Of a stretch of 11,503 nucleotides of DNA, positions 6,906-11,503 are shown one piece after another. Position numbers and translations under genes: made by a program. Origin of the DNA: an uncultured Pseudomonadota bacterium (GTDB taxonomy: Bacteria > Pseudomonadota > Gammaproteobacteria > Burkholderiales > Usitatibacteraceae); assembly GCA_937898635.1 (NCBI GenBank), contig CALEJW010000090.1, positions 1 to 11,503 of the forward strand. The letters run 5' to 3'. The notes beneath the pieces were generated by a model. It ran no database searches and had not been told where the DNA came from. It saw nothing but the letters and a program-made list of their open reading frames with translations. Within the stretch, counting starts at the first letter, position 1, and every line of letters begins with the position of its first letter.

Positions 6906-8168
6906 CTATCGCGCGGGCACCGCTTCGCGAAGGCGAAAAAGCTCGAAGGTGCTGGACTCGGCTTGCGCCAAGGCCTCGCGAAGCATCCGTTCGGCCTCGG
7001 GAGCGCGGCGTTCGCCGCGCTCGAGGACGTTCCGGAAGAGCAACTCGTAGTGCTTGTCCGGATGGACGACGACACGCAGCTCGACGCTCCAGCCCTGCGT
7101 CGGGGGCGAAGCGAAGCGGCCGCCGACGAGCACGCGCTCGCCCGACGCGATCCGCGTGTCGGATATCTCCCGCGTGAGTCCCAGGTCGGCCTTGCGGCCG
7201 ATCACGTGCCGGGCGAGGACCGCGCGTACGCGGCCCTCCGGGTCCATGAGCGCAAGCGTGGCGACGACCTCGGGGATGAGGTACGTGGGGAAGTGATGCC
7301 CGGCTCCCGTGTTGGCCAGCTCCGCCTCCGCCCGGTACTCGCCCCGCGCCTCGGGGTGCAGGGAAAGCCTCACCCGCAGGGCCTGCCGGACCATGTCGGC
7401 GTCGTGGATGCCGCGCCACAGGTGGCGGCGGTCCGGCATGTGGCAGGACTGGCAGGACTGCCCCGCCCTCGCGGCGGGACTCGCCCGCCATTCCTCGTAG
7501 GTGTCCTCGATGAGCTTGCCGTTCAGGCGGGCCCCGTCGGCGGGAAACTGGTGGCAGACGGCGCAGAACAGGCTGTCCTGGAACGCGGCTTGCACCGAGA
7601 ATCCCCCGTGCGGGGCATCCGCGGCCGCGACAACCGCGTCGGGCCGCGGCGGGGGGCCGAAGCGCTCGTGCCGCCGCACGTGGCAGGCCGCGCACACGAG
7701 GCCGCGCCGGTGAAGGTCGGCGGGCACATGGGGCGGGGCGGGCGTCGAAGGCGCATTGGCCCAGCCGCGCTCCAGCGCGAGCAGCGCCTTCTGCTCGGCG
7801 AGCGGCGCGTGGCAGCGCAGGCAGCGATTGGCGCCCTGCTGGCTCATCGCGTGGAACTGCCACTGGATTCCCGGCCCCATGGACCTCGCATGCAGGCTCG
7901 TCTTCCAGTCCCCGAACTGGCGCGCGTGGCACTGGCCGCAGGCGTCCGGACCGAGTGAGGCCTCCACGGGCGACAGGCCCGCCGGGGGATCGCCCTGGGG
8001 TGCCAGTGCCTCGGGCCAGTGCCGCGCAATGAATTCGGGGACGGTTTCGGGTGGCGCGACCTGTCGTGCGGCACGCGGGGCGAGCGCATGCCAGGCGAAG
8101 TACGTACCGAAGCCCGCCGCGGCCAGCATCGACAGCACGCCGGCTGCGCGGATCCAGGAGTTCCCCAT
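6906..8168 (-). CDS. Pentahaem c-type cytochrome with C-terminal beta domain
   Basis: A 420-aa exported multihaem cytochrome. The N-terminal hydrophobic segment (about 5-27, preceded by an Arg) is a signal or anchor. Five haem sites follow: CGQCH (77-81), CLRCH (116-120), CAACH (159-163), CAVCH (202-206) and CQSCH (239-243). The early part (DACGQCHARQFGDWKTSLHARS) resembles the cytochrome c554-type family (PF13435), where a histidine in the helix after the first haem serves as distal ligand. The last third (about 265-380) is a haem-free beta domain containing NTGAGHHFPTYLIPE, a motif I know from other multihaem proteins. The likely role is periplasmic oxidoreductase or electron relay; the substrate is unknown. 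It is the first gene of the minus-strand cluster. ATG 8168 follows GGGGACGAAA. Confidence 0.92.
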   Translation of the reverse strand: MGNSWIRAAGVLSMLAAAGFGTYFAWHALAPRAARQVAPPETVPEFIARHWPEALAPQGDPPAGLSPVEASLGPDACGQCHARQFGDWKTSLHARSMGPGIQWQFHAMSQQGANRCLRCHAPLAEQKALLALERGWANAPSTPAPPHVPADLHRRGLVCAACHVRRHERFGPPPRPDAVVAAADAPHGGFSVQAAFQDSLFCAVCHQFPADGARLNGKLIEDTYEEWRASPAARAGQSCQSCHMPDRRHLWRGIHDADMVRQALRVRLSLHPEARGEYRAEAELANTGAGHHFPTYLIPEVVATLALMDPEGRVRAVLARHVIGRKADLGLTREISDTRIASGERVLVGGRFASPPTQGWSVELRVVVHPDKHYELLFRNVLERGERRAPEAERMLREALAQAESSTFELFRLREAVPAR

Positions 8169-8182
8169 TTTCGTCCCCGGCT

Positions 8183-8217
8183 GTCCCGAGCGCGCCGGGA
8201 CGCCCCTTGGCGGGGCG
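8183..8217 (-). promoter_or_regulatory. Tandem stem-loops in the 5' leader of the pentahaem cytochrome gene
   Basis: Two 6-bp stems abut: CGCCCC (8201-8206) with GGGGCG (8212-8217), and GTCCCG (8183-8188) with CGGGAC (8196-8201). They sit 15-49 nt upstream of the ATG at 8168, so in mRNA they would fold just ahead of the ribosome site. They could modulate translation or stability. High GC makes short stems common, so confidence is low. Confidence 0.3.
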
Positions 8218-8277
8218 ACCGACCCTGTGCAACGGCCCGGCAGAAGTCCGCGGCGAGTATCCTTCCGGGCTCCGCGA

Positions 8278-8289
8278 GCGTCAACGCTG
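8278..8289. repeat. Copy 1 of 12-bp direct repeat GCGTCAACGCTG
   Basis: An exact copy recurs at 8431-8442, so the two lie near opposite ends of the divergent intergenic region. Each copy is internally dyad-symmetric (GCGT-CA-ACGC, extended here to AGCGT/ACGCT), which is typical of a dimeric DNA-binding protein's operator. This copy is about 110 bp from the start of the cytochrome gene. Confidence 0.4.
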
Positions 8290-8343
8290 AGCGCCGCATC
8301 GGGCGACGTCGGCGCCCGTCACTCCCGCGAATTCGCAAGCGCG

Positions 8344-8359
8344 ATTGCAGAATGGCAAT
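8344..8359. promoter_or_regulatory. Candidate Crp/Fnr-family (NnrR/DNR/FNR-like) site in the divergent promoter region
   Basis: ATTGC-agaatg-GCAAT is a perfect 5-bp-arm inverted repeat that fits TTG-N8-CAA, the core shared by FNR (TTGAT-N4-ATCAA) and NnrR (TTGCG-N4-CGCAA) type boxes. It is centred about 102 bp upstream of the plus-strand GTG (8454) and about 183 bp upstream of the minus-strand ATG (8168). A weak -10-like TGAAAT lies at 8390-8395. I see no other convincing promoter in the 285-bp gap. Confidence 0.4.
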
Positions 8360-8430
8360 GCCACCCCGAGCGGCTCGGGAAGATGTCGCTGAAATGAAAG
8401 AACAATCCCCCGCGGCAGGCATGTTGCTAG

Positions 8431-8442
8431 GCGTCAACGCTG
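8431..8442. repeat. Copy 2 of 12-bp direct repeat GCGTCAACGCTG
   Basis: Identical to the copy at 8278-8289. It ends exactly where the GGAGG ribosome site of the first plus-strand gene begins (8442-8446), so a protein bound here would block transcription start or early elongation. Confidence 0.4.
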
Positions 8443-8453
8443 GAGGATCACGA

Positions 8454-8825
8454 GTGAACGCCGAACTCACCGGACGGTTTAGACCCCTCGATCGCGCCTG
8501 GAGCGTGATCGCGCGCCTCTGGAACCGCGGCAGGGCGCTCGGGCCAAGGACGGTCGACCTGCATCCGCACGGGATCCTCACGATCGACGTGACCGGCGAC
8601 TTCACCGGCGACACCTGCCTGCGCACGAACCTCGTGACAAAGATGATGCTGGACAACTGCGCGCCCTCGGCGGTGATCGAGATCGCGACGGACAACCTGG
8701 CCTCGGTGGAGACCATCCCCTTCATGCTTCCCAGCCACGGGTGCGTGCACATCGCGACGGTGCGGAGCGAAACGGGATGGATCGTCTACGCGAGAAAAGA
8801 GGAAGGCCCACGATGCAGCAGGTAG
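8454..8825 (+). CDS. TusA-like protein with degenerate active site (CLRT instead of CPxP)
   Basis: A 123-aa protein starting at GTG 8454, fixed by GGAGG 7 nt upstream; in-frame ATGs at 8395 and 8421 have poor ribosome sites. Residues 43-115 follow the TusA/SirA fold pattern: strand (LTIDVTGD), catalytic-cysteine loop, helix (NLVTKMML), strand (AVIEIATDN), a helix region (ASVETIPFMLPSHGC) and strand (GWIVYARK). The expected CPxP is replaced by C55-L-R-T: the cysteine survives and both prolines are gone. An N-terminal extension of about 40 residues is rich in Arg and Trp. Further cysteines are at 69, 97 and 121. It probably belongs to the sulfur-transfer pathway as an altered carrier or a binding partner of the transporter gene, which its 3' end overlaps by 13 nt. 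Confidence 0.7.
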   Translation: MNAELTGRFRPLDRAWSVIARLWNRGRALGPRTVDLHPHGILTIDVTGDFTGDTCLRTNLVTKMMLDNCAPSAVIEIATDNLASVETIPFMLPSHGCVHIATVRSETGWIVYARKEEGPRCSR

Positions 8826-10267
8826 ATTGCGAAGTGCCCGCGGCGCGGGGCGGCGGTTCCGGCCAGTCCCGGAACGTGGTCGCGGCACTGCTCGTCCTTG
8901 GCGTGTTCGTCGCCATATCGTCCGCGACGCTCGCCGCCGACTTCCGCTTCATCTACTTCTCGGCCTACCTGTGGTTCGGCTTCGCCTACGGGATGTGCCT
9001 GCAGTACGGCCGTTTCTGCATGGCCTCGGCGATCCGCGACCTGTTCGCGGTCGGCGTCCCGCGCATGGCCGTCGGCATCATGATCGCGGTGGTCCTCTTC
9101 AGCCTGGTGTCGGCGGGCGTCACGGTCTTCGGGCGCAACACCTTCCACGCCTCCCCCATCGGCCTCTACTCGATCGTGGGAGGGCTGGTCTTCGGCATCG
9201 GCATGGTGTTCACGGGCGGCTGCGCCTCGGGCTCGCTCTACAAGACCGGCGAGGGCAGCGTGGCCGCGCTCCTCGTGGTCCTCTCGCTCAGCTTCACGCA
9301 GGTGCTCGTCGTCGACACGGGCAGCTGGTCGAACGTGCTCGTTCCCGATTCCTGGACGGCATCGGCCGCGGCCAAGGGGCTGCCGGCGGAACTCACGGCG
9401 ACCGACGGGTGGTACGACCAGTTCCTCGCCGGCTACGTCTGGGACCTGAAGGCCACGACCGTCGGCCAGGCCCTGGGATTCGCCAGCCCGGTGGCGGCCG
9501 CCTTCATCGGCAACTCCCTCGTGAACTCGATTCTTCCGGCGCTCGCGATCCTCGTCGCCATCTACGCGGGTTGGTTCCGGAAGGGCTACCTCAAGACGCT
9601 CTCGACGCCGTACCGCGGGGCCGCGACCGAACTGGAGGGGCTGTGGGCGATGGTCACGGCATCGCGCCGCACCGCGATCGCCGGCCTCATCCTCGGCGTC
9701 ACGGCCGGATTGCACATGTGGGTGATGCAGGCGCTCCAGCAGGCCCTGGGGATCTACAACGCGGGCGAACTGCTCCAGGCCATGGGCCACGTGGAGGGCC
9801 TCAGCATCCAGGACACCGTCTTCGATCCCGGCTATTTCTACATCACGACGCAGGAAGCGCAGGGCGCCGGGTGGGTGTTCGAGAAGCTGGGCGTCAACGT
9901 GCGCGACAGCATCTTCTTCGGGCTCGACAACGGCGTGCCCAATCCGCTCCTGAACCCGGTGCTCTGGATGTCCGTGTCCCTGGTCGGCGGGGCCGCGGCC
10001 ATGGCGCTGCTCAACAACGAATTCAAGCTGAAATTCCCGTCGCGGGAAATCGCGCTGTGGGCCATTGGCGGCGGCGTCCTGATGGGCGTCGGGGCGCGCA
10101 TCGGCCTCGGCTGCAACATCGGCGCCTTCTTCGCGACGGTCACCAACGGCGACCCGTCGGGGTGGCTGTTCGGCCTGGGCATGACGGCGGGGGGCTTCAT
10201 CGGCGTCAAGTTCTTCAGCTGGTGGATCGAACGGAAGATGGAAAGGGAGATGTCGCTCGATCTCTGA
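8813..10267 (+). CDS. YeeE/YedE-family sulfur-compound transporter, double length
   Basis: A 484-aa polytopic membrane protein of the YeeE/YedE (PF04143) family, which includes the thiosulfate importer TsuA and the selenium-associated YedE proteins. Family signatures occur in both halves: YGRFCMASAIRDLF (65-78) and TGGCASGSLYKTGEGS (around C137) in the first, GARIGLGCNIGAFFATVTNGDPSGW (around C434) in the second. C62, C69, C137 and C434 lie in or near membrane segments, as expected for the sulfur relay path described for TsuA. A loop of about 60 residues after the middle helices (around 178-220) is soluble. ATG 8813 is preceded by GGAAGG. It overlaps the TusA-like gene upstream and is followed 43 nt later by a second TusA, the usual partnership. 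The substrate (thiosulfate, other sulfur species or selenium) cannot be read from the sequence. Confidence 0.9.
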   Translation: MQQVDCEVPAARGGGSGQSRNVVAALLVLGVFVAISSATLAADFRFIYFSAYLWFGFAYGMCLQYGRFCMASAIRDLFAVGVPRMAVGIMIAVVLFSLVSAGVTVFGRNTFHASPIGLYSIVGGLVFGIGMVFTGGCASGSLYKTGEGSVAALLVVLSLSFTQVLVVDTGSWSNVLVPDSWTASAAAKGLPAELTATDGWYDQFLAGYVWDLKATTVGQALGFASPVAAAFIGNSLVNSILPALAILVAIYAGWFRKGYLKTLSTPYRGAATELEGLWAMVTASRRTAIAGLILGVTAGLHMWVMQALQQALGIYNAGELLQAMGHVEGLSIQDTVFDPGYFYITTQEAQGAGWVFEKLGVNVRDSIFFGLDNGVPNPLLNPVLWMSVSLVGGAAAMALLNNEFKLKFPSREIALWAIGGGVLMGVGARIGLGCNIGAFFATVTNGDPSGWLFGLGMTAGGFIGVKFFSWWIERKMEREMSLDL

Positions 10268-10310
10268 GCGGCGCGTTCCGCGGCATTGCGACGAAGGGGG
10301 GTGGCGAAGC

Positions 10311-10565
10311 ATGGCGGCGAAATTCGAGAAGCTGGGCGAGGGCGACTACCAGCTGGACGTGCAGGGCTATGTCTGTCCGCACCCGCAGATCTACGCCAAG
10401 AAGGCCCTCGAGAAGTTGAAGCCGGGCGAGACCCTGAGGCTCGTCTTCGACAACCCCTCCTCGGGGGAGTCGATCAGCGCCATGTGCCAGACGCAGGGCG
10501 ACGCGATCGTCGAGCAGGCGCGCGATTCCGGCAACACGATGCGCTGGACCATCCGCAAGCACTGA
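10311..10565 (+). CDS. TusA-family sulfurtransferase with CPHP active site
   Basis: An 84-aa cytoplasmic sulfur carrier of the TusA/SirA/YeeD family (PF01206), normal in length. The order is strand (YQLDVQGYV), catalytic C22-P-H-P25, helix (QIYAKKALEKLKPGE), strand (TLRLVFDNP), helix (SGESISAMCQ) and a final strand (MRWTIRKH). The active-site cysteine would carry a persulfide received from the upstream YeeE/YedE transporter and pass it to the downstream DsrE-like proteins. A second cysteine is at 59. The start ATG at 10311 follows a G-rich run (GGGGGGTGG) and lies 43 nt after the transporter stop; the next gene starts 16 nt beyond its stop. Confidence 0.92.
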   Translation: MAAKFEKLGEGDYQLDVQGYVCPHPQIYAKKALEKLKPGETLRLVFDNPSSGESISAMCQTQGDAIVEQARDSGNTMRWTIRKH

Positions 10566-10581
10566 GCCGAGGCCCCGTCCC

Positions 10582-10890
10582 ATGCTCGTCGGCATTGTCG
10601 CCTCGCACGAATCCTCGGGACCGCAGCTCGAGGGGCTCGCGGCGGCCGCGGCCGCGCGCGGCTGGCCGTGCCGCTGCTTCCTCACCGATTCGGCGGTGAA
10701 GCTCGCCTCGAGCGGGCTGCTGCTCGATCTGGCGAAGTCGGGCGCGCTTCGCGTGGACGTGTGCGAGCACAGCTGGCAGCAGTTCGACGCCGGGCCCATT
10801 CCCGCCGGCGCCAATGCCGGAAGCCAGTTCCAGAACGCGCAGCTCGTGCGCGAGTGCGACCGCGTCGTGGTGCTGCCGGGGGGCGCATGA
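10582..10890 (+). CDS. DsrE/TusD-like sulfur carrier
   Basis: A 102-aa protein with the DsrE-family (PF02635) layout: strand (MLVGIVASH), helix with Ala-rich repeats (LEGLAAAAAARG), a strand at CRCFLTDSAVKLA corresponding to the family's FFYxDGV stretch, the LRVDVCEHSWQQF segment where C61 takes the place of the persulfide-carrying cysteine, and a last helix-strand (QFQNAQLVRECDRVVVL). Other cysteines are at 30, 32 and 92. It is somewhat shorter than E. coli TusD (128 aa). It is the first of three consecutive small genes and its stop overlaps the next start (ATGA). Its role would be to accept persulfide sulfur from the TusA next door. Family membership is fairly clear; partners are inferred. 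Confidence 0.75.
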   Translation: MLVGIVASHESSGPQLEGLAAAAAARGWPCRCFLTDSAVKLASSGLLLDLAKSGALRVDVCEHSWQQFDAGPIPAGANAGSQFQNAQLVRECDRVVVLPGGA

Positions 10891-11138
10891 AGCGCATCCT
10901 CGTCGTCGCGAGGCACAACCAGGCCGAAGCGCTTCGCGTGGCCGCCGGGCTCACGCTTCTCAGCGATCCCGTGAGCGTCGTCGTGGTGGGAAGGCTCGCG
11001 AGCTCGCCCGCCATCGAGGAGCAGCGCGAGCTCCTGGACTTCGCCGAGGTGCCCTGCGAGGAGTGCCCCGACGGCGCCGGACTGCACGAAAGGCTCGCGC
11101 CCGCGATGCTCGCCGCGGATGCGGTGTACGTGATCTGA
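10887..11138 (+). CDS. Miniature DsrE-like protein, TusC/DsrF position
   Basis: An 83-aa protein translationally coupled to the preceding gene by an ATGA overlap. The pattern is a reduced DsrE fold: strand (KRILVVARH), helix (AEALRVAAGLTLL), strand (VSVVVVGRLA), helix (EEQRELLDFAEV), then C57-EE-C60, and a closing helix-strand (LAPAMLAADAVYVI) like the aDxV end of the DsrE family. It is well below the usual 115-120 aa for TusC/DsrF. The CxxC pair may be a disulfide, metal or sulfur-carrying site. Assignment rests on position between two similar genes and on the secondary-structure pattern, not on strong identity. Confidence 0.55.
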   Translation: MKRILVVARHNQAEALRVAAGLTLLSDPVSVVVVGRLASSPAIEEQRELLDFAEVPCEECPDGAGLHERLAPAMLAADAVYVI

Positions 11139-11140
11139 CG

Positions 11141-11317
11141 ATGGCCGGGAAGATCCTCCTGCTTCACGACGACTGCGCCGCGCCTTCCGACGTCGAGGGG
11201 CTGGCCGCGGCGATGCGCGCACGGGGAGCCGAGGTCGTGGTGCTCGCCTGCGCGGAGCCCTATGACGCGGTTCTCGACGCCATGACCAGGGCGGAAAAGG
11301 TCGTCTACTGGCGATAG
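11141..11317 (+). CDS. Very small DsrE-like protein, TusB/DsrH position
   Basis: A 58-aa protein beginning 2 nt after the previous stop. It has strand (KILLLHDDC), helix (PSDVEGLAAAMRARG), strand (AEVVVLACAEP) and a terminal helix-strand (YDAVLDAMTRAEKVVYWR), so it repeats the plan of its two upstream neighbours, including the closing a-x-x-V-V-Y strand. Cysteines are at 12 and 37. TusB/DsrH are normally about 95-100 aa, so this would be an unusually short subunit. No Shine-Dalgarno is obvious, which fits coupling to the upstream gene. The order of three genes mirrors tusDCB or dsrEFH; a hetero-oligomer is inferred. Confidence 0.5.
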   Translation: MAGKILLLHDDCAAPSDVEGLAAAMRARGAEVVVLACAEPYDAVLDAMTRAEKVVYWR

Positions 11318-11341
11318 CCCCGGAGTCCCTCCCCGGGAATT

Positions 11342-11357
11342 CTTGAATTGGTTCAAG
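11342..11357. promoter_or_regulatory. Candidate Crp/Fnr-family (FNR/NnrR/DNR-like) operator upstream of the nnrS-like gene
   Basis: CTTGAA-ttgg-TTCAAG is a perfect inverted repeat with 6-bp arms and a 4-bp spacer, matching TTG-N8-CAA and close to the FNR box TTGAT-N4-ATCAA. Its centre is about 44 nt upstream of the ATG at 11394, so a class II position would imply a very short leader. nnrS genes are commonly controlled by NnrR/DNR/FNR regulators, which fits. Confidence 0.55.
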
Positions 11358-11370
11358 GCGCCCGGGCGCC
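11357..11370. repeat. Perfect 14-bp palindrome GGCGCCCGGGCGCC
   Basis: It begins at the last base of the preceding Fnr-type inverted repeat and ends 23 nt before the nnrS-like start. It could be a second regulator site next to the first, or chance in GC-rich DNA. Confidence 0.3.
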
Positions 11371-11393
11371 CCCGGTGCGATCCTTCCCCAGCC

Positions 11394-11503
11394 ATGATCC
11401 CCATTGCACCCGCCGGCAGCGCCTCCCCCCGGCGGCCATCCCGTTGGTCCGTCTGGACCTCGAGCCCGCACCGCGTGATGTTCCTGCCCGGCGCGCTGCA
11501 GCT
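11394..11503 (+). CDS. nnrS: NnrS-family membrane protein, N-terminal fragment
   Basis: Only 36 codons are visible before the window edge. The stretch W-TSSPHRVMFLPGALQ resembles the N-terminus of NnrS proteins (PF05940), where a PHR-x-MF-x-GALQ-like motif leads into the first of about twelve membrane helices. NnrS is a haem- and copper-containing inner-membrane protein that protects against nitric oxide and related iron stress. The ATG at 11394 has no good Shine-Dalgarno. The Fnr-type box upstream supports the assignment indirectly. The 76-bp gap after the DsrE-like genes suggests its own promoter. Because so little sequence is present, the call is moderate. Confidence 0.5.
   Translation, partial: MIPIAPAGSASPRRPSRWSVWTSSPHRVMFLPGALQ

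Noticed and set aside
6694..8232. Upstream extension of the CACTC-protein frame across the whole pentahaem cytochrome gene
   Set aside because: It lies in another frame of the cytochrome coding sequence and would bury a good signal peptide; only the part from 6693 is credible.
8786..10312. A 508-codon open frame on the minus strand opposite the YeeE/YedE gene
   Set aside because: Composition is Arg/His/Asp/Glu-rich with no recognisable domain, and the opposite strand encodes a textbook membrane transporter.
11318..11340. CCCGG/CCGGG pair after the last DsrE-like gene as a rho-independent terminator
   Set aside because: The stem is only 5 bp with a 9-nt loop and is not followed by a T-run.

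Overview
The window is high-GC, tightly packed bacterial DNA. Its protein families (phosphate-selective-type porin, CxxCH multihaem cytochromes, YeeE/YedE, TusA, DsrE, NnrS, DUF169) point to a metabolically versatile Gram-negative, most likely a betaproteobacterium. That placement is an inference from gene style and was not tested by phylogeny. I see no rRNA, tRNA, CRISPR array, insertion sequence or integrase.

Layout: two divergent gene clusters share a 285-bp intergenic region (8169-8453). The minus-strand cluster reads leftwards from 8168 to the window edge. In transcription order it holds a pentahaem cytochrome, a tiny exported protein with a CACTC motif, a trihaem cytochrome, an outer-membrane porin, a 662-aa lipoprotein ending in ten glycines and CNPCGGC, a Cys-rich DUF169 protein, a small exported unknown, and a UPF0718/ArsP-type permease cut by the window edge. 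Gaps are short, one junction is an ATGA overlap, and several genes have strong Shine-Dalgarno sites, so it looks like an operon. Three of the first five products handle electrons or cross the envelope (two cytochromes and a porin), and two more carry short three-cysteine clusters.

The plus-strand cluster (8454-11317) is a sulfur-transfer module: a TusA-like protein that has lost the prolines of its CPxP site, a double-length YeeE/YedE sulfur-compound transporter, a normal TusA with CPHP, and three successively smaller DsrE-like genes (102, 83 and 58 aa) arranged like tusD/C/B or dsrE/F/H. After a 76-bp gap a further plus-strand gene begins that looks like NnrS (membrane protein of nitric-oxide stress), cut by the window edge.

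Working model (inference): a sulfur compound, or possibly selenium, is imported by the YeeE protein and handed as persulfide through TusA to the DsrE-like set, while the divergent cluster performs a linked redox or metal-handling task in the periplasm and at the outer membrane. Each of the two upstream regions carries one TTG-N8-CAA inverted repeat of the Crp/Fnr (FNR/NnrR/DNR) type, suggesting low-oxygen or NO control. I do not recognise the whole arrangement as a described system.
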